A stretch of DNA of 64,000 nucleotides from Candidatus Eremiobacteraceae bacterium. Lineage in GTDB: Bacteria; Vulcanimicrobiota; Vulcanimicrobiia; Eremiobacterales; Eremiobacteraceae. Shown here one piece after another: positions 51,059 to 60,100 of this stretch (the first letter of the stretch is position 1; each line of letters starts with the position of its first letter). The position numbers and the translations under genes are program-made. A model generated the notes under the pieces. The model was not told where the DNA came from and did no database searches. It saw only the letters and a program-made list of their open reading frames with translations. The stretch lies in contig DATGJI010000023.1 in NCBI GenBank assembly GCA_035295225.1, positions 1 to 64,000 on the forward strand. The letters run 5' to 3'.

Positions 51059-52102
51059 TTAGCGGTGTTTGCGTAGCTCCTCAACCGCATCTGTCAGCGC
51101 TCGCAACTGTTCGGCGAATTTAGGCAGTTTCCGCAGCATGACCTGCTGTTCCATCGTGGTGCGATGCGGCTGCGCTGGGAATCCGGAGACGCGCGAGTGC
51201 GGCGGAATCGAATGCGTCACACCCGCTTGCGCGAGAACGAGCGAGAACTCTCCGACTTCAAGGTGGCCCGCGATGCCGGCTTGCCCGGCTGCGACAACGC
51301 CGACACCGATCTTCGAACTTCCCGCGATGCCGACTTGTCCGCAGAGCGTGGCGTTCTCGCCCACTTGAACGTTGTGCCCGACCTGAACGAGGTTGTCGAT
51401 CTTCGTGCCGTTGCCGATGACGGTCGAACCGGTGACGGCTCGGTCGATGCATGAGCACGCGCCGATCTCGACTCGATCGCCGACGACGACGTTGCCGATC
51501 TGCGGTATCTTGATCTGTTCTGCGCCGACGCGCACGTAACCAAATCCGTCGGCCCCGATGACGCAACACGAGTGAAGGATGCAGTCGTCGCCGATCACGC
51601 AATCATCGAGCACGACCGCGCGCGGATGGAGGAGCGTCCGCCGTCCGATGCGCGCGCGCTGACCCACGTACGCGCCCGCCAGCAGAATCGTGCCGTCTCC
51701 CAGGCTCGCCCCCTCCGCGACCACCGCGCCCGCGCCGATCCAGACGTCTTTGCCGCGGTTCACGCCCTGCGCGACGACGGCCGTGGGATGCGTGTGATCG
51801 CCCGACGGCAGCTGCGGGGCGAACAGTGTGAGAATGCGCGCGAGGGCGGCGCGCACGTCCGCCACAGCCAACAGCGCCTTCCCGTGTGTCTCCTGCGTGT
51901 CGAGATCTTGCGGCACGATGACTGCCGCCGCCGGCGACTCGAGCGCTTTGGTGAGCCAGCGACCATCGATCGCAAACGTGAGCGACGATCCGTCCGCATC
52001 ATCGACCGATGCGACGTGGGAGATCGCGACTTCGCCGTCGCCTATGAGCCGCGCATCCGCGGCAGCGGCGAGTTCGGCGAGCCGGCGCGAGCCGTGCGTC
52101 AC
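51059..52102 (-). CDS. lpxD: UDP-3-O-acyl-glucosamine N-acyltransferase LpxD
   Basis: The product is 347 residues from the GTG at 52102, with GAGG 10 bases upstream; a longer in-frame reading overlaps the Skp-like gene and is not LpxD-like. An N-terminal uridine-binding domain (RLAELAAAADARLIGDGEVAISHVASVDDADGSSLTFA) precedes a beta-helix (HPTAVVAQGVNRGKDVWIGAGAVV … LHPRAVVLDDCVIGDDCILHS … IGADGFGYV). The catalytic His lies in NLVQVGHNVQVGENATLCGQVG, and a C-terminal helix (KFAEQLRALTDAVEELRKH) ends the protein. LpxD adds the N-linked acyl chain in lipid A synthesis. Confidence 0.94.
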   Translation of the reverse strand: MTHGSRRLAELAAAADARLIGDGEVAISHVASVDDADGSSLTFAIDGRWLTKALESPAAAVIVPQDLDTQETHGKALLAVADVRAALARILTLFAPQLPSGDHTHPTAVVAQGVNRGKDVWIGAGAVVAEGASLGDGTILLAGAYVGQRARIGRRTLLHPRAVVLDDCVIGDDCILHSCCVIGADGFGYVRVGAEQIKIPQIGNVVVGDRVEIGACSCIDRAVTGSTVIGNGTKIDNLVQVGHNVQVGENATLCGQVGIAGSSKIGVGVVAAGQAGIAGHLEVGEFSLVLAQAGVTHSIPPHSRVSGFPAQPHRTTMEQQVMLRKLPKFAEQLRALTDAVEELRKHR

Positions 52103-52116
52103 ATCCGCCGACCTCG

Positions 52117-52539
52117 TTATTGGCTCGGGGAGGGCGACGTCGGTGCGATATGCAGAGCGGCCTGGACGTCGGACGTGATGTCGTCTCCGCCGTAGGCGAT
52201 GCCTTGCCGCGTCACGACGAGCGAGTAGTGCTTGTCCGCGGCGATCTGCTTGACCGCCGCCTTGACGTCGTTCGTCACTTCCATCTGCCAGCGCGCGGAT
52301 TGCTGATTGAGCTGCAGCAGCTCGCGCTGCTTGTCGGCCTGGCTCAGCTTGCTCGACTGGATCGCGTTGAGGTTCGCCTGCAGCTGGTTCTGGTAATTGA
52401 TGAACTTCGGCCACGTGCTCTGGAGCACGGCGACGTTCACGAACGCCACGGTGGAGCGCGGGTGCAGCCCGCAACCGCTCAGACCGATGACGATGGCCAC
52501 GGCGAGCACCGCTGCCCGCATGTATGTATGATTACGCAT
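52117..52539 (-). CDS. Skp/OmpH-like lipoprotein, short form
   Basis: The product is 140 residues starting at an ATG that directly abuts the upstream stop, preceded by GGGGGT. A lipoprotein signal ends in GLSGC. The mature part has an OmpH/Skp pattern: a short strand STVAFVNVAVLQSTWPKF, a helical hairpin (QLQANLNAIQSSKLSQADKQRELLQLNQQS … DVKAAVKQIAADKHYSLVVTR) and the end motif GIAYGGDDITSDVQAAL. Skp is a periplasmic chaperone for outer-membrane proteins. It is the third of three consecutive Skp-like genes; lipidation here and in the middle gene is unusual for Skp. Confidence 0.75.
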   Translation of the reverse strand: MRNHTYMRAAVLAVAIVIGLSGCGLHPRSTVAFVNVAVLQSTWPKFINYQNQLQANLNAIQSSKLSQADKQRELLQLNQQSARWQMEVTNDVKAAVKQIAADKHYSLVVTRQGIAYGGDDITSDVQAALHIAPTSPSPSQ

Positions 52540-53925
52540 TCAACCCCCGGGAACCGGTGTAGGCGTCGCAGACGGTAGCCCAGCCGCCTCTTTCGCCACT
52601 TGGTCGGTAAGATCGACGGCGCTCCCGGCGCCGGCGATGGAACTGAACACGACGCCGATCCCGTCGCGATGCGCGACGTCCGCGACGAGCGTCTGGATCT
52701 GACGCACCATGCCGTCGTAGAGCTGTTGACGGGCTTGCGCCAGCGATTGCGCCTGCATCGCGAGCGCGACATTGTCCTGGAATTGCATGTGTGCGACGTC
52801 GCTGTATTTCGCGACGAGCGCCTTGCGCGTGGACTGGTACGAATTCAGCGCGGCCGTCGCATCCGCTTGGTAGCGGGCCATGATCTTCGTGTGTTCGTCC
52901 GCCAGCTGCGCCTGGACTTGCGGGTTATTGCCGAGCTTGGCGTTGGCGGCGTTCAACTGCGACTGGAATTGGCCGCCGAGCTTTTGCGCCTGGTCGCGAA
53001 TCGTGGATTCCAGATCCGCTTGACGCGCGGCGAGCTTGGCGTTGGTGTCGTTTTCGGTCGCCTTTCGCTCCGTGTTGAAGCGAAGCTCGGCTTGCGCCTG
53101 CACGCTTTTCTCAAAAGCGGCGAGGGTGGACGCATCGGCGGATTTCTTCGCCGCGGCGAGCGTGGCTTCGCGGCTCTCCAATGCCTGGAGCTGCGCGCTA
53201 TAGTTCTGACGGTCGGCCGGAGAGAGCGAGAGGTTGTCGAGCTTGGCCGTGAGATTCAGACGCTGATCCTGATCTTGGCGGGCGATCTGGATCTGATAGG
53301 CGGTCTCGGCTGACGAAAGCTGCGACTCTTCAGAGCGGATCTTCGCCTGCGCGTCGGCGCCGATCAACTGGCGTACGTGGGAGAGGTGTTCGGCATCTTG
53401 AGCGTAGAGCGAAGTCCGGTACGCGGCGAGCGTCGCGCGAGCATCGTTCTGCATGGCGGTGAGCTGCCGCGAGAAGTCGGCCTGCATGCCGCTCATGATC
53501 CCGCCCGGGCCTGCGTTGGGAATGCCGAGCGCCTTGGCGGTGATATCCGAATCGGCGCGCGCTTCTTCGTCGCGGAACGCTGCCTGCCGATCCGCGAGAT
53601 CTTTCGTGTAGGCGGCCTCCGCGTCGGCCAGCTGCCGCTGCAGATCTGCCTGAGCCTGCACCTGGACGGGCGTGACGGGTTTGGGACCGACGACGGTGCT
53701 GGCGTTCAGTTCGGTGATCTGGTCCTGAAGCGACTGCAATTCCGCGTGCAGCGGATGCGCGGCTATGACTTTGTCGATGTCCACGTATCCGGCCGCAGTA
53801 CCGCCGCCGCTCAATCCCGACGTGTTCACGCCCAAAAGTCCGCGCACGCCTTGTTCGCTCTTCGAAGCGCAGGCGGTAAGCGCGAACAGCGCGGCGCAGA
53901 GCAGCGCCGGACCGATCCGGTTCAC
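52540..53925 (-). CDS. Large Skp/OmpH-like coiled-coil lipoprotein
   Basis: The product is 461 residues from a GTG at 53925, two bases after the previous stop. A lipoprotein signal (MNRIGPALLCAALFALTAC) precedes an OmpH-like start (AAGYVDIDKVIAAHPLHAELQSLQDQI). A very long coiled-coil body of Ala/Gln/Arg heptads follows (AEAAYTKDLADRQAAFRDEEARAD … LRFNTERKATENDTNAKLAARQADLESTIRDQAQKL). The C-terminus (DVAHRDGIGVVFSSI … AVDLTDQVAKEA) mirrors the Skp end-strand pattern. It is about three times the length of Skp, so it may form longer tentacles or a periplasm-spanning rod. Between bamA and lpxD. Confidence 0.72.
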   Translation of the reverse strand: MNRIGPALLCAALFALTACASKSEQGVRGLLGVNTSGLSGGGTAAGYVDIDKVIAAHPLHAELQSLQDQITELNASTVVGPKPVTPVQVQAQADLQRQLADAEAAYTKDLADRQAAFRDEEARADSDITAKALGIPNAGPGGIMSGMQADFSRQLTAMQNDARATLAAYRTSLYAQDAEHLSHVRQLIGADAQAKIRSEESQLSSAETAYQIQIARQDQDQRLNLTAKLDNLSLSPADRQNYSAQLQALESREATLAAAKKSADASTLAAFEKSVQAQAELRFNTERKATENDTNAKLAARQADLESTIRDQAQKLGGQFQSQLNAANAKLGNNPQVQAQLADEHTKIMARYQADATAALNSYQSTRKALVAKYSDVAHMQFQDNVALAMQAQSLAQARQQLYDGMVRQIQTLVADVAHRDGIGVVFSSIAGAGSAVDLTDQVAKEAAGLPSATPTPVPGG

Positions 53926-53927
53926 GG

Positions 53928-54725
53928 CTATTGAAGCGCCTTCACGACATCGGCGGTGACGTCCGTGCCGCCGTAGATGCGGCTCGCCTGATCGACGACG
54001 AGCAGCAATCCCTTTTTCTTGGCGACGTCGGAGATAGCTTTGGTCGTCTGGTCGACCAGCGGCTGGATGACTTTCTTCTGATCGTCATTCAGCTTCTGAT
54101 TGAACGTCTGGATGATCGCCGGCTTCTCGGCGTCGGTCTTGCCGGCGAGCGCCTGCGTCAGTTGAGCCTGGAGCTGCTGGCGATCTTGCATGAACGTATC
54201 GTTCGCGGCCTTCAGCTTCGGCAGCGCGTCGATCTGCTGCTGATCGACGAACCCGATCTCCGACGGCGAAGGCGAATTCACCGGCGGAACGATCGGCCCG
54301 GGCTGACTGATCGCGTCCGTGACGTCTTTAGTGATGTCCATGCCGCCGTAGATGACGATGGACTTGTCGACGACCACGTTGAGGCTCTTGTTCGCGGATA
54401 CCTCGGCGATGGCGGTCTGCGCGCGAGCGAAAAGATTGTCGAAGATCTGATGCTGCTCGGCCACGACTTTCTGCTGGAACTGCGCCGAGATGGCTTGCTG
54501 ATCCGCCGGATTCTTGCCGCGGATCGCAGCCTGATATTGCGCCGTCACCGATGCTTGATATTGCGTGAACTGCTGTCGCGCTGCTTGGAACTGCGGCAAG
54601 TCGCCGATGGCGCTCTGATCGACGAAACCGACATCCGAGATATCGGTGGCGAGCGCCTGCGGAGCGACGAACAGCGCGACGGCCGCCGCGATGCCGGCGG
54701 CGCAGACATACCGTAAGTGCGTCAT
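53928..54725 (-). CDS. Tandem-duplicated Skp/OmpH-like periplasmic protein
   Basis: The product is 265 residues with a cleavable signal peptide (MTHLRYVCAAGIAAAVALFVAPQALA). Two successive OmpH-like domains lie in one chain: residues ~30-140 (DVGFVDQSAIGDLPQFQAARQQF … SIVIYGGMDITKDVTDAI) and ~155-265 (EIGFVDQQQIDALPKLKAANDTF … SRIYGGTDVTADVVKAL). Each starts GFVDQ and ends YGGxD-[IV]-T-x-DV. Skp works as a trimer of one domain per chain; a two-domain chain would assemble differently. It is downstream of bamA by 38 bases. Confidence 0.78.
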   Translation of the reverse strand: MTHLRYVCAAGIAAAVALFVAPQALATDISDVGFVDQSAIGDLPQFQAARQQFTQYQASVTAQYQAAIRGKNPADQQAISAQFQQKVVAEQHQIFDNLFARAQTAIAEVSANKSLNVVVDKSIVIYGGMDITKDVTDAISQPGPIVPPVNSPSPSEIGFVDQQQIDALPKLKAANDTFMQDRQQLQAQLTQALAGKTDAEKPAIIQTFNQKLNDDQKKVIQPLVDQTTKAISDVAKKKGLLLVVDQASRIYGGTDVTADVVKALQ

Positions 54726-54763
54726 ACGTCTGTCAACCCATCCTTATGAGTGATTTGATGCGT

Positions 54764-56998
54764 TCAAAACGATTGGCTCAAGCCGAACGACACGTGATGG
54801 CCGCCCTGGCCGAAGGCGAAGTCGATCCGGATCGGCTGCGGCACGATCGGCGTTTGCACGCGGATTCCGAAACCGAAATCCATTTTCAAGTGGAACGGCG
54901 CCTCCACGTAGGTCGTCGTGGGAGTCAGCGGCGGTCCGGGCGGGCAGTGAGGTCCGCACGGCGGTATCGGCGTCGGCGACGGTGCCGGGCCGACCACCGG
55001 AGTCACATACGGTACGTCACCGGAGTCCGCGAAAAACGCGACGGTGAATTTCTTGTCTTGCGTGACCGGAATCCGCAATTCGGCTTGCCCCAAGACCTCG
55101 CGGTCGCCGTAGAATACGAACGTCGTATTGCGCAGCTGCTGATCGGTCAAGCTGAAGAGGTCGTTGTACGGCAGCGACGCGCCGCCGCTCGACCAGCCGT
55201 AGTTGAAGTGCAGCGCCAGCGTCGAGTGATGGCGGACCGGGAAGAACTTCGTGAGGTCGTAGTCCGTCTTCGTGTAGTTATAGTCGGATCCGAAGCTCTT
55301 CGACGACCACTCGGACGATATGCTCGAAGTGCCGCCGTAGCGCGGGCTGAGCGGGTCGTCACGATCGTCGCGGAACAGGCCTGCGTTGAAGGAGAACAAA
55401 CGCGACGAACCCGGCCTTGCGGCGCCGCCGACGATGCCGCTCGATTGATTGGGCGAGACGAGCGCACCGCGCAAGTCGAGGAACTGTTGCGGAAAACCGC
55501 TCGCGCCGAAGGACTGTGAAAGCCGCGTCGCGCTGAACCCGTACGACATGCGTGTGTAGTCCGCGACCGGATGACCGAGCCCGATGGAAATGCCGGCTTG
55601 GCGCGTGCTGTACAGCGCGAACTGGCTCGTGCACGGTGTGGGTCCTGCGGCGCAAGGGCCGCCGGTCGTTCCGGGCGTGCCCGTCGTGGCTTGTGAAGCG
55701 GCGCCGAGCTGCGGCGTGATCGTGAAGAACGGATTGTTTCCGGGTTCTTTGTACACGGGGTACGGCTGCTGATCGACGACGTTGTTGAAAATGCTGAACG
55801 ACGCAGAGTCCGGCTTGAACTTGTGCACGTACGGAACGCTCACGCTCAGCGAGACGTCGCTGATGTGCAGACCGCGCTGCAGGGAGATCTGCGCGCCGTT
55901 GCCCGTGCCGTTGATATTCGCTTCCGAATAACCGAGGTTGCCCGACAGACCTTGGCCGTATTGGCCGCCGCCGCCGTACGAGACGCCGACGCTTGCCGTG
56001 CCGGTGCGTTGTTCAACGACGGTCCAGACGAGCGTCACGTAGCCGCACTTGTTGCCGAACGGTTTGGTCGAAAGGTCGACCGATTTGAAGAACTGCGTGT
56101 TGTTGATGAGCTCGTAGTCGCGCTTGAGCCGCGACTCGGTGATGAGATCGTTCGGGCGCATGCGCAGCAGGCGCCGGATGACGTAGTCTTTCGTCTTCGA
56201 GTTGCCGGCGATCTCGATCGCGCCGACGCGCACTTCGCAGAGCGCAACGTCCACCGCGCCGGGCTTCGCCGGATCCGGTCCGGTGTTGTTGTCGAATGTG
56301 ACGTTCAGACCGAGGTCGGTGTACAACTTCGAAATCGCCTGCAAGTCGGCATCGAATGTCTGCTGCGAGAACACGCTGCCCTGCTTGGTCTTCATCACGT
56401 TCAAGATCGCCGGCGGCGGCAGAACGGAATCACCGGTCAGAACGATCGCCGTGACGGTGACGCCTTCTTGTATGTCGAGCGTGACCGTGCCGCCCGGATT
56501 GATGGCGATGTTCTTGACGTGCCGCGTGCCGACGTAACCGAGCTTGTCGTAGTACGAATTGATCTTCGTGACGTCATCGCGCAGCGTGTTGGTGTTGAGC
56601 ACGGCGCCGACGGTCGTATCCATGAGCGCGCTCAAGATGTCGTTCGAGACGTGCTGGTTGCCGTTGAAGACGATCTTCGACACGACGGGATTCTCGATGA
56701 CGATGAAGTTCAGGCTGACGCCGCCCGGCGTGGGCCGGACGTCGCTCTTCACATCGGTGAAATAACCGAGGCTGAGAATAGCCGCTTGGTCCGCGGCGAC
56801 CTGCTTAGGATCGAGCGGCAGGCCGGCTTGAGAGCGGACGACCGAGGCGATTCGGTCGATCGGCACGTGCGCGTTGCCGCGCACGTTGATCGCGGTGACT
56901 ATCGGTTGGGGCGCTGCGGTGAGCAGTTGTGGAGCAGCGGCAAAGGCGACGACGGCGGCCAAGAGCGCGACGCCAGCGATTCGAAAGGCAAATGCCAA
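54764..56998 (-). CDS. bamA: Outer-membrane protein assembly factor BamA
   Basis: The product is 744 residues from a TTG at 56998, preceded by AGGAG at 10 bases. A signal-like helix is followed by POTRA domains: VTAINVRGNAHVPIDRIASVV, VVSKIVFNGNQHVSNDILSAL, VTAIVLTGDSVLPPPAILNVM and VGAIEIAGNSKTKDYVIRRLLRMRPNDLIT, so at least four. The C-terminal Omp85 barrel starts around residue 350 (QRTGTASVGVSYGGGGQYGQG) and ends VSFGLSQSF. A Pro-rich extracellular loop (SPTPIPPCGPHCPPGPPLTPT) with two cysteines is unusual. BamA inserts barrels in the outer membrane. TamB precedes it and Skp-like genes follow. Confidence 0.93.
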   Translation of the reverse strand: MAFAFRIAGVALLAAVVAFAAAPQLLTAAPQPIVTAINVRGNAHVPIDRIASVVRSQAGLPLDPKQVAADQAAILSLGYFTDVKSDVRPTPGGVSLNFIVIENPVVSKIVFNGNQHVSNDILSALMDTTVGAVLNTNTLRDDVTKINSYYDKLGYVGTRHVKNIAINPGGTVTLDIQEGVTVTAIVLTGDSVLPPPAILNVMKTKQGSVFSQQTFDADLQAISKLYTDLGLNVTFDNNTGPDPAKPGAVDVALCEVRVGAIEIAGNSKTKDYVIRRLLRMRPNDLITESRLKRDYELINNTQFFKSVDLSTKPFGNKCGYVTLVWTVVEQRTGTASVGVSYGGGGQYGQGLSGNLGYSEANINGTGNGAQISLQRGLHISDVSLSVSVPYVHKFKPDSASFSIFNNVVDQQPYPVYKEPGNNPFFTITPQLGAASQATTGTPGTTGGPCAAGPTPCTSQFALYSTRQAGISIGLGHPVADYTRMSYGFSATRLSQSFGASGFPQQFLDLRGALVSPNQSSGIVGGAARPGSSRLFSFNAGLFRDDRDDPLSPRYGGTSSISSEWSSKSFGSDYNYTKTDYDLTKFFPVRHHSTLALHFNYGWSSGGASLPYNDLFSLTDQQLRNTTFVFYGDREVLGQAELRIPVTQDKKFTVAFFADSGDVPYVTPVVGPAPSPTPIPPCGPHCPPGPPLTPTTTYVEAPFHLKMDFGFGIRVQTPIVPQPIRIDFAFGQGGHHVSFGLSQSF

Positions 56999-57199
56999 GG
57001 GTTATGCGCTCCTGAACGATGTGTCGGCGAGAGCATGGACGGCTTGACCGCCGCGATTGCAGCCGGTGATTCCACCGCCCATGGGAGCATGATGGCCGCG
57101 ATTGCAAGCCGAAAGACTCGCGCCTTCGTTGGCATGGAGACGCTTGTTTTCCTCCATCGCAAGCGGTCTGACGCGTTCTCATGAACGTCTCAGACGACC
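56999..57199. other. 201-base gap between tamB and bamA with a short direct repeat
   Basis: Two near-copies of CCGCGATTGCA(A)GCCG lie at about 57051-57063 and 57096-57110. There is no convincing gene; a short minus-strand frame (57162-56899) would overlap the bamA start by 100 bases. It may carry an internal promoter for bamA. Confidence 0.35.
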
Positions 57200-60100
57200 T
57201 CAGCGAAACGTGAAACTCAAGTCCATCGTCGCGGTCGAAACGCCGGTCGGCGACTGTGTCTGCAGAAACTCTAAGGAGGTCGTGTCTCGCAAGAGATAGG
57301 CGACGCCGAACGATTGCGTCACAGGGAGTTTCACGGTCGAACGGTAGATGCCGTAGATCGTGGGCGTGAAGAGCTTGCGGATCTCGACCGCCGGTTGTCC
57401 GTTTTGATCGAAGATGAAGTTGATCTGCTCGATGTCCAGCGTTTCCGCGAGATACGACTCGAGCGGGAACAGCAAGCTGCGCGTCAGCTGGGCGTTGAAG
57501 TACGCCTGCGCTTCGCCCGTGAGCACAGCCTGCGCTTGCGACGGTGAGCTTGTCAACCCGGTCACGACCGATGCGTGCAGCAAGGTCGCTGCGATCTCGT
57601 CGCGCGTCATCGATGGATTGGACGACATGTCGGTGTTCAGGCGGTCCACGCGGCCGCTGATCGCGAGGGTGATCTGAGAACCGCCGGTGTTCGTCGTCGC
57701 CCGCACATCGAGCGAAGGCAAGAGACCTTGTGACGGATCGAACGTCACCGTGCCGTTGTCGATGCGGAAGACGGTATCGAAGTACGTCACTTGACCGCGC
57801 GTCGAGGAGAACGCGCCGTCGAGCGTCGGCGCGCTCAAGCGGCCGCCGATCGTCAGCTTGCCGGCGGCGGTGAGGTCGATCGCGCCGCCTTTGATGCGCA
57901 CGCGCTTGCCCGCCGCTGCGGTGACGTTGAGGTGCATCGCAGGCAGCTCGAGTATGGATGGTTTGGGAGTTGCGGGCACGTCGCTCGGCACGAGATGAAA
58001 TCCGCCGCCATAGATGCTGCCGGCATATGCCACCGTGCGGCCGGGAAGCGGCGCGGGAACGCCGGGCACCGGTCCGGGAGCGCTCTGCGTTGACGATCCT
58101 TGACCGAACGCGGTTGCAAGCGTGTAGATGGCCGAGAACGGCACGAGCGAATCGCTTGCCGTTATCGTGCCGTCGAGGTACGGATTCACGCCGGATTTGG
58201 TGAGACTGAAATCGCCGTTCAGCGTGCCGGAGATCCAACCCGGCACATCCACGTTCGCGCTGTTGAGCGCGATCGTTCCTGAATATTGGAAGCCCGGATT
58301 CGAGCGCAGTCCGAGGGCCGGCACGACGTGCGCCGACGCTTTAGCGACGACGTCGCCGGAGCCGAGGGAGCCGCGCAGGCGCGAGAGCGTGACCGTGTCC
58401 TGAGCAAGCGTCAGGTCTGCCGCCACATCGGTCATCGGCACGGTCTCAAACGCGGACCGCACCGACGCGCCGCGTAACGTCGCCGATCCGCCGAGCACGG
58501 GATTGCCTGCGTGCCCCGTAGCGGAGGCAGTCGCTTGGAGCGTGCCGGTCAGCGAAGCATAGCGATTCGTGAGCGGATCGAAAGCGGCGAGATCGACGTG
58601 GTCGGCGGTGAAACGCAGGTTGAGCGGTTTGTTCTTCGGCCCGAGCGCAAGCGGTTTGAGCTGCAGCGGCAGCGTCCCCGCGAGCGTGAGCGCACCGCGG
58701 TTTGATGCAAATGCAAGACGCGCGTCGCTCACGTCGAGTTCGCCCGGTTGAAAGTCGATGTTCGCGTTCACGCTGTCGTAGCGAACACCCAGAAGCGAGC
58801 CGGCGCTGCCGGCGACCACGGCTTGGACGCGCGGCTTGGAATACGTGCCGCCGACGCTCAGCGACATCTTCGCCGCGCCTTCGACGATGCCGGGATGCCC
58901 AAACGCCGACGCAACTTTCCCGAGATCTTGCGCATCGAGACCGGCCGACCCGACGATGCGGTCGCCCGGCCCGAATTGCGCCGATCCGGCGGCTTGCGCG
59001 AACGGCAACTGCACGCGCGCGTCGGTCAAGCCGAATGATTTCCCATCGCTCTCAAGCGAGCCGCTCAGCGTGTTGATCGCGAGCTTTCCGAGATGCCCGT
59101 CGCGCAATGCGAACGTCGCGATCGCGGATGGATGCGCGAGCTTGCCGCGCAGCTGGCCCGCTATGTCCAAACTGCCGGTCAAGCCGAGGTCTTCGTGTCG
59201 TATCAGCGGCATGACGATGCCGAGATCGACGCCCGTCGCGCCGCCGTGGACGTCGAATTCGGCACCAGTCAGGTCAGGCAATCCGGCGCGGCGAGACGAA
59301 AACGCTGCGCTGCCTGCCAGCTGCGCATTGTCGGCCGGCCCGCGTTGACGCATCGTCGCGAGCAGTTCGTTTTTCGAGCTTGCGAACGTCGCGTCCACCA
59401 CGCCGAGCGGATAGCCCGCGAGGGCCGCGCCATTGAAGTCGACGCGTCCATTCGCCGCAACCATCTCCGGGTCAGACGTGAATGCGATGTTCCAGCTTCC
59501 GACGCCGTCGAGCGTGTCGTAGCCGTCGAAGAAATCGTTGAAGTCCGAAAGGTCGACGTGCGGACTCGTGGAGCGCACGTGCAGATCCGACGGAGAGATG
59601 TCGCCCGCCAGCGTGATGAGCGAAGACCCGAATTGCACCTGGCCGTTCTCAAGCGCGAGCATGCGGCGCTCGAGGTGGACGTCGCCGCGGAAATTCTTGA
59701 ACGCGACGCCGCGTACCGTGCCGCCGTCCGAATAGATCTCGCCGTCGACGGACGGGGCGCCCAGCGTGCCGCGCAGTCGCATGGTCCCGCCGACAACGCC
59801 GGTCAGCGTCGCCGTGCGAGGTAAGTAACTGTTCAAGAGGCCGCCGAGATCGCCGACGCGCATCGTCGCGTGCACATCGAGCGGGTCGGACGCGACCGGC
59901 ACGACGCCTTCGAGGCCGGCGATGCTTCCGTTCACTTCGACGCGGTTGCCGGCGTAGGCGACGCGGCCTGCGCGCGCCGTCAGCGTACCGCCGCCGTATT
60001 GCACGTCGACGTCACCCGAGATCGGCACGGCGTGGTAGCGGCCTCCGCTCACGGCCGCTTGCCCCGATGCGCGCAGCGCGTCAATCGACCCGCCGATCTG

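Noticed and set aside
56899-57162. A small secreted protein gene between tamB and bamA
   Set aside because: It overlaps the bamA start by about 100 bases, has no convincing ribosome site and no conserved feature.
55823-57184. A 453-codon plus-strand open frame opposite bamA
   Set aside because: Antisense shadow rich in Arg, Asp and Val; BamA with POTRA and barrel motifs occupies the other strand.
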